NCBI GenBank assembly: GCA_946803715.1
Contig: CAMPET010000101.1
Coordinates: forward strand, 1 to 64,000
DNA from: Beroe ovata
Taxonomy: Eukaryota > Ctenophora > Nuda > Beroida > Beroidae
Direction: 5' to 3'
Length of the DNA: 64,000 bases
Part shown: piece by piece, positions 24,450 through 38,420 of the stretch
Layout: every line of letters starts with the position of its first letter
Numbering within the stretch: the stretch's first letter is position 1
The notes under the pieces: generated by a model
What the model was told of the DNA's origin: nothing
Seen by the model: the letters and a program-made list of their open reading frames with translations, nothing else
The model's database searches: none
Made by a program: the position numbers and the translations under genes

Positions 24450-26340
24450 TTGAGGGGTTTAATCAACTACAGATTTGGTTGTGTGTGTGTGAATGATAAC
24501 TACTAATCAACACGGTTACGGCTGGGCACTTGATACACAATTAAACCACTTCAAAATCTTCTCCTCTGATTCACCCCCAAGAACTGCTGTCGTTATCAGA
24601 GTAAATCAGGGGTAAATCTATTAAATCTATATATCACCATTGGGGTTACAATGAAAATAAAATAAACCTTGCTACCATAGCAAACCACTGAATTTAGTCA
24701 AGAGCTGCTCTAGTCGAATCCGAAAGTACTTCATCAAGCACCATGTTATATATTGGCTCACTTACAACTGCAATACCACTGCCGCGTTGTATTTGAGAGC
24801 TTTAGATCAATCGTCTAAAATATTCCCCTATCCATGGAAAATGCTGGAATTCTGGAGACCCAATATACAGTTGTGTTTGCAATTTTACACATATTTCCCA
24901 TAAACAGAAGTACTTTCGAGCTGACAAAGACACGATAATATCATTTAACTTAGTGGAATTTGAGTAAAAGATGTCTCTGTGTACCCATCTGAACTACTCT
25001 GAATTGAGGTGCGGACAACTGAGTTGTCCAGTGCAGGGCTGACATTGCGTTTAGGTGAGCCTAAGTAGTAAATGACCAATCAAGGCGTAGAATTTGGGCA
25101 AATTTTTGGTCTGGACGCAAAGGAACAATTTTTTGCCCAAATCGCAAAGTTTCAGTCTGGAATATTCCAAAATTATGGAGCCTAATTCTTGCGCCCAACT
25201 GCGCACAGCTTAAAGAACATTTGGGCAAAATGACTTTACTCTTCAGCCCTGCACTTAAGTAATCTGTTCTAGCTAAAAGAAAGTTGTTGCCATTAGATCA
25301 AAAGTTTCTGGGTTTCAAAACGTGTGATCATCTATCAATGAAGACAAATAAAGATATGAATTCATCATTCTGTGATCTGTAAATAATTGCAATCTAATTG
25401 CAAACTAATTGCAAAATCCGTTGAATCCGATGCTCAAAACGTAGATTGTAAGCTCATTCAGACAGGTACACAGGTACACCTGCAGAGGCCCATACTTTCT
25501 CCTTGCTTGCAGTGGTGACACATATCCCAGTCAATAGCGTTTACTCTCGAATACATTCCCAGTGAATGCAACAACGTACACCGTATCCACTATACAATAT
25601 ACATTATACATTCATGACGTGAACTGCACATCGATACGGGTACTCGGAATAAACACTTTCTCAAGCGTTGCCCTCACCACGTTTTTGCGGATCAATTTCG
25701 CGATTCAGTCGGTTCACACACATTGACTGGTTGACGATATGACGTGTTTTATCTGCAAGCTAGGAGAGAAGGAGGAAATACTGGCCCATCCTAAATTACA
25801 CTCTGACTAGAGGTGTTTAAACTGAATTATATACGCAACACATACACTACCGGAAACATGACCATCATACCATATATGGCTTAATCACGATGCATGTTGT
25901 GGATGCCGTATGTGTGGCGGTGTGAGTGTCGGGTGAGGGACAAAGAGTTTTACAATATTTGGGTGAACCATACAATATTCCCAAGTCTAAATTTTCAGTA
26001 AAATACGTAGTGATACATGGTAAAACACCTCAATCAAAGTAACCCAATAGTACAAGGTACTGATAATCGCATTATATTATGTTGTTCATAGTCCAACTTG
26101 CTTATTTCATTAATACCTACTTCTCACGGTTTGTGCTCAACGTGTATGTTCGAGAGATATGACGTATGATTGGTGGCGTATCCAGGGATAAATTCCTGCT
26201 ACCGGCGAGCAAAGTGAAATAGCAGGGTTTGGATGGGAGAATCTCGCGGAAATTGAGGGTTTTGGGAGGATACCCCTGGATACGCACATGGGTGCATGAC
26301 TCCATGATAATTGATAGCACACTATTAAAGTATTAAGTCA
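24450..26340. other. intergenic DNA without recognised genes
   Basis: About 1.9 kb of moderately AT-rich sequence with no protein-like ORF, RNA gene or clear repeat on either strand. The TADA3 promoter presumably lies at its left edge. Confidence 0.5.
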
Positions 26341-26439
26341 TTACTAATGTTTCGTTGTCAGAAGCACACACGACATCGTGGAAAATGGGGCATTGTCTAC
26401 AACAAGACGTATAAACGATGTCGAACGTATACCATGAAT

Positions 26440-27230
26440 ACCATATTTCATAGATGTACATACATTATACAATGTATATTGTATACCTCTATCATGTATA
26501 CGATCTTTACACTTGGCATAATCATATGATGTGCACTGTATTGTATATATACTATCCAGATACTGCATACTACGTATAGTGTATAGAATTACACTATACA
26601 CTATACAGTTCGAACACAGTATAGACTTACCAATTGCATAATGTATACGGTGTATACAGTATACACTGTACACTGTACAGTGTATATTATTCTAGGTATA
26701 TAGGCAATAGAAAGCGCGATATTGGAACTTGGATTATCATCGAATCTTATCATTAAGAAAGCCACACTTTCAAATTTGATTAATAATTGCAATTAATTGC
26801 AATAAGAGAGCAAACTTATCGAATTCTGTAGCACACAAGTGTCAAGTTCCACACACACACTTGTGTAAACAAGGCCCCACATCCACACTGACATGAATAA
26901 GACCAGCACGTTATTCGACCAGTATGTATGAGAAACATCGTATAGATTAGCATTACTTAATTAATAAGATAGGTACTTCAGTCAAGCTATATACCACAAC
27001 TTTACATTTCATTATCATTGCACAATGAGGATTGTATCAAGGCTTATTTTGAGTGCAAATTTATGCAAAACGATACGTGCATACTGCAACGAGTACATTG
27101 AACGATATTGAACTCTGTATACTATATTGTGCACGGTAGACTATGTATCTTATATATTCAGTATAGTGTACAATATGCACTGTGCAGTGTACAGTACACA
27201 GTATACAGTGTACAGTGGTTATCTGTTACA
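26440..27230. repeat. GTATAC/TGTACA palindrome-rich region
   Basis: Dense overlapping short palindromes made of TATAC, GTATAC, ACTGTACAGT and TGTACA occur at about 26440-26690 and 27115-27215. Many short hairpins can form. The same arrangement recurs at about 31130-31350 and 31780-31885 in the duplicated unit, with substitutions and indels. Confidence 0.7.
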
Positions 27231-30200
27231 GTGCTCAATAACACTCGGAACCGCAAACATGATCTGTGTCCTCTAATCACAGTTTCTGGTCATCAAATAT
27301 TTTCTTATTGCTCATAATGTAACAAATTTATAACATGCTCTTCAATAATAAAAGTTAATTAAGGTGAGTCAGCGCGGTGAAAAAATCAAGAAAAATTCAG
27401 CGAAAACACGCACTCAAATAAGGTAACATTACCAGTGAAAATCCTATTCCGTTTCCTCTTTTGATAAAAAATTCATAAGCTTAAGTCTACAAGCTTGAGG
27501 AAGTTAAGAAATAGTGAGTTTTTTGCGAGAATCGCAATCTCAGTTCACATCACTACTTGCTATCCAAGTACTTGCTATCCAAGTATCCGCTGGATACTAT
27601 CCAGTACTAACATGGAATAAGGCCACACAAACAAGAATGGATGGTTTTCCAGTAACAAGATAAAGAAAAAACAGCTGTGTACATGACACAGTCCACTATG
27701 CTAATTGCTAATACCAAGGTAGTTTACACTCTTTTTCATTCCAAAGCTGTAATAGTCAAGAATCTCACAGTCACACAGTGGGTGTGCCCAAGGACATATC
27801 CCCAAGCATCCTACAGTACCCAAAGAAAAGGAGGAGTCGCATGCGGGAGGGTGGCCTAAACAGGAGACACCTAGACACTAGACAGGGGAGTTAGACTGAG
27901 AAAAAAAGTCAAATACATGATGTCACAAGGATTTTCTGGAAGGAATCCAGATTGCGTCCCTTGTACAATTACATCAATTACTGGTGGACTGAGAGAGAGA
28001 GAGGGCGAGGGCAAGAGAGCGGGGGATGTCGTCTAGGATCTCGTGATGGGAGGGAAGGACGGGGTGTTAGGAGGAGGCGGTATCAGCAGCACCTGAGGGG
28101 TGGGGGAGTGCAGTGAGATCACGTGTTGATCATGACCCACAGGGGTGGGGGAGTGCGGTGTGAGAGATCAGACAAGGGCACGTGTTGATCATGACACACA
28201 TACTTAGCAGGGGGTTCTGTCCAGTGAAGAAGGTGTATAGAATACTCTTTAAATTGTATATTATAACATAGTGGTTTACTTCACTGAAGATATGGATGAA
28301 AATTCGTACTGTATACAAAACACACAGTATACACTATACAGAGAGATACTCTCAATGACCCCTCCTACCTTGTGTAGCTGGCCGAGTGCAATACACCTCA
28401 CTGCATACTGAGCGTACTCTGTCATCTTCTCCCTACCTTCCTCCTCTACTCCCGACAACAAACTGGTGGGTGGTATCTTGGACTGGTGCCAAGGTGGTAT
28501 CACCTCCTCGTGAAGGATGAAACCAGCTGCCAACAGCTCGAAAAAGCGCCGTAGTATGAGAGTCGGAGCTACTTTGCGGATGGGACCGAACGTCTTGCAT
28601 GCGAACCAAATGAGGACTTGTAACGCTTGCACTGAGAGATCCTGAGAGATATGCGTAGGGCAAACTGTAGCTGTAAAACCAGATCGAACTACGGTAAGGA
28701 AGAATCTACGATCTTTTCATTCAAAGATGGGGTCCTGTCTTATTGTTGATCAAATGACATGGAAGTCGCAAGGTTATTGTGTGTGTATCAATGGCAGTAA
28801 CACCCACCTTGATCGCAGAGTCCGGTTCCAGGCGCAGAGATGACAGAATACGAAGTACAATAACTGCCGGAGTGTTAGGTTTGAAGTGTATCTTGTACCA
28901 TCCTGCCTCATTGACATGGGACATTGTTTGCTCACAAAACTTCCGCTCTAACACCTGGATTACCATTGTGTAACTCTCAGGAAGAGGAATTGGGGTAAGG
29001 GGTTTGGGTCAGCGGTAAGAATGAGCAGGTGAAAGATCAAAGAGGGTAAGTGCCTGCCGTAAGGCCAACGTTGGACTCAGTTGAGGTTGTTTATAAGGGT
29101 CAGGATAGTTCAGTGGAAAACAGATTCCATATCGATACCTTGGCAACGAGCTCTGCCCTCCTTTCATCCTCAGTTATAGGACTATCAAATAGAGGACTGG
29201 TGAATCTCACACTGACACACATGCAGGGACTACCCTGTGATGTAACTGTAAACATGGCTTTCTCTGTCAATAACTCTAGCTTCGTCTCGGGGGCTGTTTC
29301 GTATTGCTCTTTGAACTTGAGGAACACTGTGTTCAGTATAGCCTGGGGATTGGGTATTGAAAGTGAAGTATTGATAAGATATTATCTTGTGGTGATTCAA
29401 AAATCCAGAATCTGCAAGCAGGCACGTGGACAGGGGAGGCAGCTGTACTACAAGGGCAGTAGAGTAGTGGGGGTGTACCTGCGTGGGTTTATCAGTACAG
29501 AGTACGGCAATATCTGCAGCTAAGTCCTCATTCAGAAGTATTGCTTTGGTCAAACCACCAGTTTTGTGTATCTGAACAAAATTTACAGATCTCAATAAAT
29601 TGATAATAAGTTCTCTATACACCGCTTCTTAGAGATCATTATACCTATGGCCCTTGCCCTTTATTAGTCAAGTGAAATAAGTTAACACGAGAGTTTACAG
29701 TTTACACACGATTCATTCTGTTACTCAGTTACTGACGGTACCATACCGTGCTAATGATGCGGTTGGCGGTGTTAGTGTCAATACCCTGGTCACTCATCTG
29801 CTCTTTAGCCTCAGTGTACAAGCTGTCAGATACCTGGCGCAATGCCAATTCCACACCGTGGACCAGCTCTGTGAATGCAAGTTGGGTTATTAATCAGTTA
29901 TAACAATGAAAAAGTTACAATCTTATGTTATCACTCTTATGTTACGGGAAATCTCCCCAAAATTCATAACAAAGTAAAAGACCTATGCCGATGCCTGGCA
30001 AACTCTGCCGGTGTCTACCTTGCAGGGACTCTAGATGCTCCTCCTTGGGGCATACCATACTCTGTTTCTGAACCATGAGGAACTCGTCTACCCTCGGGCA
30101 GATGAAGAAGCTGTTATCTTGCCGGGGTGGAGGAGGGGGGACGTGTGGGCGGGGTGGGGGTGCTGGCTCCGGTAAACCCATCTGGGAGTGTAATCACTTT

Positions 30201-31034
30201 ATTATTAGACTAGGATAAGATACTCGTCATAAGATACTCGTCATAATATGCTCGTCATAAGATACTCGTCATGTGACTTCTAATTTCTAACCTAACTTCT
30301 GAAAAGAAATCAGATAGCAAATCGCACGCCATGACGTACAGAAAAATGAGAGAATCCCAAATTTTGATGGGGATTCGTGGGCAAGATCAAAGTAAAAACT
30401 TCCCGAGTCTTCTAAATTTACGAAGTTCATGTCATTATCATTTGTGTGATTTTATCATGATTCGTGAATGATCCCAGCAGCTGGCTGTATGTATAACGGC
30501 ATAACGCTTCACCTTTTTACAGTGCTCCTTCTCGAGCTTGACTCGTTCCTCATATTCTGCATTGTGTTTCTGTTTGAGGGCCTCGTACTGCTGCCAATTC
30601 CTTGCTTCTGCCCATTCGTGCCACTCCTGGAACAGGGAGAATATATGAGGATTGAGGGGATTATAGACGGACACTTACAGTTATTGAGATGGCACAGAAA
30701 CACACGGAGGTGACGACTGGGGTAATTACACTCTGAATCGGAAACTGAAAGAGGTGTGGCGATTTACTCTCTGAGTCGAAAATTAAGACAGGCGACCGTC
30801 AGAGAATGATATTGTTGTGCTCGAGATTTTTTTCGTGTTATTGATTCCAATGGCACTGCTGTGGATTCGAAAAGAACCCGCCTCGCACTAACCTCCTCCG
30901 CCCTCCACCGGCTCTGTTCCCAAATGTGGCGCCGACTCTCGACCATGTTGCGCCGCCGTTCTGTTTCCTCCGCCCGGCGCCGTGCCTTCTGTTCCGCTAT
31001 CTTCTCCCTCTTACTCGGCTGTATCTCTACCTGT
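26480..31034. repeat. duplicated ~4.5 kb unit carrying the ZFR 3' half (distal copy)
   Basis: This segment matches about 31130-35596 across the 'n' at 31068. The exon-containing interior (about 28340-30610 against 32921-35191, offset 4581) appears identical. The flanks carry many small indels and substitutions. The copies are in direct orientation and both abut an 'n' inside the same GT-rich intron, which suggests two haplotype contigs placed in series. Confidence 0.85.
28033..31030 (-). CDS. ZFR: ZFR 3' half, duplicated exons (distal copy, no 5' part)
   Basis: Nine exons equivalent to the last nine of ZFR: 30893..31030, 30513..30626, 30019..30181, 29747..29868, 29479..29571, 29139..29342, 28808..28975, 28369..28641 and 28033..28092, all with intact splice sites and reading frame. 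They encode the basic helical linker and the DZF domain. The terminal exon differs from the proximal copy only at silent sites (CCG/CCA and AAC/AAT codons). No promoter or upstream exons belong to it. If the duplication were real it would be a headless fragment; an allelic duplicate in the assembly is more likely. Confidence 0.85.
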
Positions 31035-32680
31035 GTGTATGTGTGTGGGTGTGTGTGTGTGTGGGTGNCGAGTTATTCATATACAGCGGAACCACTTTCC
31101 TATAAGTGCCTCTTTCCTTTATATTATAGATATTGTATACACTATACCTTATACAATGTATACCAATATCACTTATACGATCTATACGCTTGGTATAATC
31201 ATATGATATACACTGTATTGTATATATACTATCCAGATACTGCATACAGCGTATAGTGTATAGAATTACACTATACACTATACAATTCGAACACAGTATA
31301 GAGTATCGACTTACCAATTGAATAATATATACACCGTATAAACTGTACAGTGTATATTATTCTAGTTATACAGGCAATAGAAAGCGCGATATTGGAACTT
31401 GGATTATCATCAAATCTTATCATTAATAAAGCCACACTTCCAAATTTGATTGATAATTGCAATTAATTGCCATTGGAGAGCAAACTTATCGAATTCTGTA
31501 GCACACAAGTGTCAAGTTCCATACACACACTTGTGTAAACAAGGCCCCACATCCACACTGACATGAATAATATCAGCACGTTATTCGACCAGTAAGTATG
31601 AGAAACATCTTGTAGATTAACATTACTTAATTAATAAGATAATAGGTGCCTCAGTCAAGCTATATACCACAACTTTACAATTCATTATCATTGCACAATG
31701 AGGATTGTATCAAGGCTTATTTTTAGTGCAAATTTATGCAAAACGTTACGTGCATACTGCAACGAGTACATTGAACTCTGTATACTGTGCACGATAGACT
31801 ATGTATCTTGTATCGTATTTAGTATAGTGTACAATATGCACTGTGCAGTGTACAGTATACAGTATACAGTGTACAGTGTTTATCTGTTACAGTGCTCAAT
31901 AACACTCGGAACCGCAAACATGATCTGTGTCCTCTAATCACAGTTTCTGGTCATCAAATATGTTCTTATTGTTCGTAATGTAACAAATTTATAACATGCT
32001 TTTCAATAATAAAAGTTAAGTAATTTAATTAAGGTGAGTCAGCGCGGTGAAAAAATCAAGAAAAATTCAGCGAAAACACGCACTCCCATTACCAGTGAAA
32101 ATCCTATTCCGTTTCCTCTTTTGATAAAAATTCATAAGCTTGAGTCTACAAGTTTGAGGAAGTTAAGAAATAGCGAGGTTTTTGCGAGAATCGCAATCTC
32201 AGTACTTGCTATCCAAGTACTTGCTATCCAAGTATCCGCTGGATACTATCCAGTACTAACATGAAATAAGGCCACACAAACAAGAATGGATGGTTTTCCA
32301 GTAACAAGATAAAGAAAAAACAGCAGTGTCCAAGACACAGTCCACTATGCTAATTGCTAATACCAAGGTAGTTTACATTCTTTTTCATTCCAAAGCTGTA
32401 ATAGTCAAGAATCTCACAGTCCCACTGTGGGTGTGCCCAAGGACATATCCCCAAGCATCCTACAGGACCCAAAGAATAGGAGGAGTCGCATGCGGGAGGG
32501 TGGCCTAGACAGGAGACACCTAGACACTAGACAGGGGAGTTAGACTGGGACAAACAATCAAATACAGACATGATGTCACAAGGAATTTCTGGAAGGAATC
32601 CAGATTGCGTCCCTTGTACAATTACATCAATTACTCGTGGACTGAGAGAGAGAGGGCGAGGGGAAGAAAGCGGGGGATGT

Positions 32681-35600
32681 CTAGGATCTCGTGATGGGAG
32701 GGAAGGACGGGGTATTAGGAGGAGGTGGTATCAGCAGCACCTGAGGGGTGGGGGAGTGCGGTGTGAGATATTAGACAAGGGCACGTGTTGATAATGACAC
32801 ACATACTTAGCAAGGGGTTCTATCCAGTGAAGGAGGAGTATAGATTATATTGTAGATTACAAAGTGGTTTAATAACAGAAAATATGAAAATTCGTACTGT
32901 AAACAAAACACACAGTATACAGAGAGATACTCTCAATGACCCCTCCTACCTTGTGTAGCTGGCCGAGTGCAATACACCTCACTGCATACTGAGCGTACTC
33001 TGTCATCTTCTCCCTACCTTCCTCCTCTACTCCCGACAACAAACTGGTGGGTGGTATCTTGGACTGGTGCCAAGGTGGTATCACCTCCTCGTGAAGGATG
33101 AAACCAGCTGCCAACAGCTCGAAAAAGCGCCGTAGTATGAGAGTCGGAGCTACTTTGCGGATGGGACCGAACGTCTTGCATGCGAACCAAATGAGGACTT
33201 GTAACGCTTGCACTGAGAGATCCTGAGAGATATGCGTAGGGCAAACTGTAGCTGTAAAACCAGATCGAACTACGGTAAGGAAGAATCTACGATCTTTTCA
33301 TTCAAAGATGGGGTCCTGTCTTATTGTTGATCAAATGACATGGAAGTCGCAAGGTTATTGTGTGTGTATCAATGGCAGTAACACCCACCTTGATCGCAGA
33401 GTCCGGTTCCAGGCGCAGAGATGACAGAATACGAAGTACAATAACTGCCGGAGTGTTAGGTTTGAAGTGTATCTTGTACCATCCTGCCTCATTGACATGG
33501 GACATTGTTTGCTCACAAAACTTCCGCTCTAACACCTGGATTACCATTGTGTAACTCTCAGGAAGAGGAATTGGGGTAAGGGGTTTGGGTCAGCGGTAAG
33601 AATGAGCAGGTGAAAGATCAAAGAGGGTAAGTGCCTGCCGTAAGGCCAACGTTGGACTCAGTTGAGGTTGTTTATAAGGGTCAGGATAGTTCAGTGGAAA
33701 ACAGATTCCATATCGATACCTTGGCAACGAGCTCTGCCCTCCTTTCATCCTCAGTTATAGGACTATCAAATAGAGGACTGGTGAATCTCACACTGACACA
33801 CATGCAGGGACTACCCTGTGATGTAACTGTAAACATGGCTTTCTCTGTCAATAACTCTAGCTTCGTCTCGGGGGCTGTTTCGTATTGCTCTTTGAACTTG
33901 AGGAACACTGTGTTCAGTATAGCCTGGGGATTGGGTATTGAAAGTGAAGTATTGATAAGATATTATCTTGTGGTGATTCAAAAATCCAGAATCTGCAAGC
34001 AGGCACGTGGACAGGGGAGGCAGCTGTACTACAAGGGCAGTAGAGTAGTGGGGGTGTACCTGCGTGGGTTTATCAGTACAGAGTACGGCAATATCTGCAG
34101 CTAAGTCCTCATTCAGAAGTATTGCTTTGGTCAAACCACCAGTTTTGTGTATCTGAACAAAATTTACAGATCTCAATAAATTGATAATAAGTTCTCTATA
34201 CACCGCTTCTTAGAGATCATTATACCTATGGCCCTTGCCCTTTATTAGTCAAGTGAAATAAGTTAACACGAGAGTTTACAGTTTACACACGATTCATTCT
34301 GTTACTCAGTTACTGACGGTACCATACCGTGCTAATGATGCGGTTGGCGGTGTTAGTGTCAATACCCTGGTCACTCATCTGCTCTTTAGCCTCAGTGTAC
34401 AAGCTGTCAGATACCTGGCGCAATGCCAATTCCACACCGTGGACCAGCTCTGTGAATGCAAGTTGGGTTATTAATCAGTTATAACAATGAAAAAGTTACA
34501 ATCTTATGTTATCACTCTTATGTTACGGGAAATCTCCCCAAAATTCATAACAAAGTAAAAGACCTATGCCGATGCCTGGCAAACTCTGCCGGTGTCTACC
34601 TTGCAGGGACTCTAGATGCTCCTCCTTGGGGCATACCATACTCTGTTTCTGAACCATGAGGAACTCGTCTACCCTCGGGCAGATGAAGAAGCTGTTATCT
34701 TGCCGGGGTGGAGGAGGGGGGACGTGTGGGCGGGGTGGGGGTGCTGGCTCCGGTAAACCCATCTGGGAGTGTAATCACTTTATTATTAGACTAGGATAAG
34801 ATACTCGTCATAAGATACTCGTCATAATATGCTCGTCATAAGATACTCGTCATGTGACTTCTAATTTCTAACCTAACTTCTGAAAAGAAATCAGATAGCA
34901 AATCGCACGCCATGACGTACAGAAAAATGAGAGAATCCCAAATTTTGATGGGGATTCGTGGGCAAGATCAAAGTAAAAACTTCCCGAGTCTTCTAAATTT
35001 ACGAAGTTCATGTCATTATCATTTGTGTGATTTTATCATGATTCGTGAATGATCCCAGCAGCTGGCTGTATGTATAACGGCATAACGCTTCACCTTTTTA
35101 CAGTGCTCCTTCTCGAGCTTGACTCGTTCCTCATATTCTGCATTGTGTTTCTGTTTGAGGGCCTCGTACTGCTGCCAATTCCTTGCTTCTGCCCACTCGT
35201 GCCACTCCTAGAACAGGGAGAATATGAGGGTATTATAGACAGTCACTGACTGAGATGGAACAAAAACACATTGAGGTGAAGACTGGGGTGGCTACACTCT
35301 CTGAGTCGGAAAGAAGTGTGGTGATTTACTCTCTGAGTCGGAAATTAAGACATGCGACCGTCAGAGAATGCTATTGTTGTGCTCGAGATCTTTTTCGTGT
35401 TATTGATTCCAATGGCAGTGCTGTGGATTCGAAAATTACCCGCCTCACACTAACCTCCTCCGCCCTCCATCGGCTCTGTTCCCAGATGTGGCGCCGACTC
35501 TCGACCATGTTGCGCCGCCGTTCTGTTTCCTCCGCCCGGCGCCGTGCTTTCTGTTCCGCTATCTTCTCCCTCTTACTCGGCTGTATCTCTACCTGTCGTG

Positions 35601-38420
35601 TGTGAGTGTGTGTGTGTGTGTGGTCACTGTGTNGTGTGTGTGTGTGTGTGTGTGTACTGTGTGTGTGCGTGTGTGTCACGTGACTACTGAGCTCGAGTAA
35701 TAAGGTAGTGATACGTGTTGCTTTGAGTTATAGCGCATTTGACTAAGAGCTAGACATGTAAGTCCTCGAGCGAACGTTATGTTCCAATCGCCAGCTACCT
35801 TTAGCGTTGGATCGTATAACTTCTTGTAATTTAACCGATGTCGTCTCCCTTTGAGATGTAACTCTTTTGCCAGGTCATCATTGAACGTGCAGTCGCACAT
35901 CGTGCAGTGGTATATCACCTGAATACCCGACAATACCAGAATGACTCCTTGTATTCCAGTATAATAGTATGGTCATTGCTCAGATGGACACATATGTTTA
36001 AAAATCCAATGTCTCGCACCTTGGACGACTTGGCAGCATCATTCTTCGTCTCAATGAGATCCCGTCCCACAATTGGAACCTCGGGTTTGGGTTCCGTGTC
36101 CCCTGTTATTTCGGGAGGGGGGATCTCTTTGCCAAGTTCCTTGTATAACTTGGCAGCTTTCTTGTGTTTTATTCCTGTGACATATGACGTGAGCATAATG
36201 TGCAGAACACGCAGACATACAAACCACTCAGTCAAAAATATCGAGAATGTGTGATGATATTGAGGAATGTGTGATGATATAGAGAAGTATTTCCAGCTGC
36301 CGCCACTCACCTGTTATATGAGCATCGAATGTCTCTTTCCCCGTACAAGTGACGTCACACAGGACACATTTGTACGACGCCCCAGCAGCTGAGGATGAAG
36401 CGGCCTCCGCCTGCTTCTCCTGCTCTCGGAGTGCAACACGCTTCTTGTGACGTTGTCCCTCAATGTGGTCCTTGTATGTCTTGCTACTCGCACATGACAC
36501 CTGAATAATATGGTGTTAGTCGGGAACGTGGTGGCCACATTAAGTCTTTGTCTTTAAGCTTATGAGTGAGCTGATGCATGGAGTATTCCGTTCATTATTG
36601 AATGAGATTTGAAAACTTGGCATCTATAAGTTAATATAAGCATCGACTGACAGAGATTGCCGAAACAACCTACCTTGCATATTTCACAAAGATGATTGTG
36701 AAGGTGTAACGTCTTCTGGAACTGTATTTTACACGTAACAACGTTTCTTTTGAAAACGTTTTGCGGACTAGAAGACATATCACTGCTGTTATGGTGGTTG
36801 CTGTGGTTGCCATGGTGACCACCTGACGACCGACCGTGGTGTCTGTTCTCCTTGTTGAGGGACATTGCTGACACACGCGAGTGAGATGACATGTGGGGCG
36901 ATGGTTTGGGAGGGAGCGAGGAGGGGGGAGGGGCAGGTGGTGGTTGAGAAAACGAGGACTGTACTTGTAGAGCGTCCAGATCTGAGGAGAAGAAGTCGTC
37001 ATTTCCAAAAATCAAGTCTCTAAACCGTGTATCGTATCCCATTTGAATGCAGACTTACGCGAGTAAGCAGAGCTTGGTAGATGCTGGGGAGGAGGGGGAG
37101 GGGGTGGTGGGGGAGGCGGGGACAGGGAAATCTGAGCTGCCGTCAACTGTTGTTTGGTCGGGAGTAGGTGCTGTACTTGCTGCGGCTGTACCTGAATTAA
37201 GGACTGAAATCATCATTCATCACGTCCTGGTATGGCTGTACCCTGTATCGTAGTACTTCAGGTATCACTTGTCATGAGACTCACGTTCGTCTGAATCCTA
37301 GCTCCACTTGACGGCATGCCATACCCATCAACAATGTCATGTTTCTGCTGGAAACCGCTAATGTGCTGTGCGGCTGCAGCAGCTTGTTGCTGCTGTTGTA
37401 CAGCTGCCGCTTGTTGCTGTTGTACTGCTGCTGCCTGCTGGTGTGCTGCAGCGGCTTGTTGTATAGCTGCTTGCTGTTGGGCCACTTGCTGGATAGCCGC
37501 TTGCTGTTGAGCAGCTTGTTGAGCTTGTTGTGCGGCCTGCTGTTGTGCGGCCTGTACTTGCACCACAGCCGCAGCATTTGCTAATTGCTGTTCATTGGCA
37601 AGTTGTTGGTCGTACACTTGTTTACAGAACTGAGCAGCAGCGATATGATCGTATGCTGTGGCTGATTGGACACTGGCTACTGGTGTTTGGAGTTGAGAAT
37701 TGTAGTTAGCAGCACCATATGGGGGTGACTGGAACCTGGGGAACAGGCAAGTAGACGTTTTATTGAATAAAATGCCATCTTGCACATTGTCATCCAAACT
37801 GTATGATACCTAACAAAAATAACAATATTTTAGAATTGAAATGGATAGTGGATACTGAGATATCAGATCATAACATACCCTCTCTGCAATGAAGCTGCAG
37901 CTAATTGTGCCTGGGCTGCAGTGAGGGATGTGCTGGCTTGGAGATGGGACTGACTGGTATTATAACTGTTGTATAGACCACTGGAACTGTGAGCCTGATC
38001 AATGAGGACGTGAATCAGTACCTATTGCTATAAATAGGAGTGACCCGAGTGCAAGGTGAAGAGTGAAGAGCAACCCAATACCTGTCCGTATGGGAGGGAA
38101 GTGGCTGGGTTACTGTAATAAGCAGCTGAATACTGGGGAGCAGCTGCACTGGGACTCGCATAGGACGCTAACATGGCTGTGCCACTGAACGGCTTGGAGC
38201 TTTCATAGGAGGAATAGGCCACTCCTGGTGTTGCACTCACTGCTGAGTAGTCATTGATATTCATTATTAAATTCATGATATTTACATAAAGAAGTCCGAC
38301 GTTGAAAATATAGATACCTTGAACACCAAGGGTAGGTGATGTACTGTATGCGGGCTGAACACTGGCTGGATAAGCTCCCGTCCCATAGGGATGATAAGGG
38401 GCGCTCACATTACTTGCCAT
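32681..38420 (-). CDS. ZFR: zinc finger RNA-binding protein ZFR, complete
   Basis: Eighteen exons, all GT-AG with consistent phases, give 1022 aa (vertebrate ZFR is about 1070): 38318..38420, 38082..38239, 37879..37994, 37285..37735, 37059..37191, 36674..36981, 36311..36500, 36020..36174, 35799..35918, 35455..35592, 35094..35207, 34600..34762, 34328..34449, 34060..34152, 33720..33923, 33389..33556, 32950..33222, 32681..32740. The N-terminus (1-320) is Ala/Gln/Tyr-rich with a long Q/A tract and a Pro run. Three U1-like C2H2 fingers follow: CEIC...H...H at about 418-445, CVLCDVTC...H...H at about 464-495, CTMCDCTF...H...H at about 545-570. After a basic helix and a Pro-rich patch, residues of about 700-1010 form the DZF domain (a nucleotidyltransferase-like dimerisation fold) ending IALGQLHKVLL. 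ZFR binds dsRNA and acts in splicing and RNA transport; the DZF pairs with NF45-type partners. Confidence 0.95.

Noticed and set aside
29050-29523. 157-codon + strand ORF (and its duplicate at 33631)
   Set aside because: It is antisense to two ZFR exons and the intron between them. The - strand frame has proper splice sites and DZF homology.
37316-37584. Cys/Leu/Ala-rich + strand ORFs
   Set aside because: Antisense of the ZFR Gln/Ala tract; composition is a by-product of CTG/GCT repeats.
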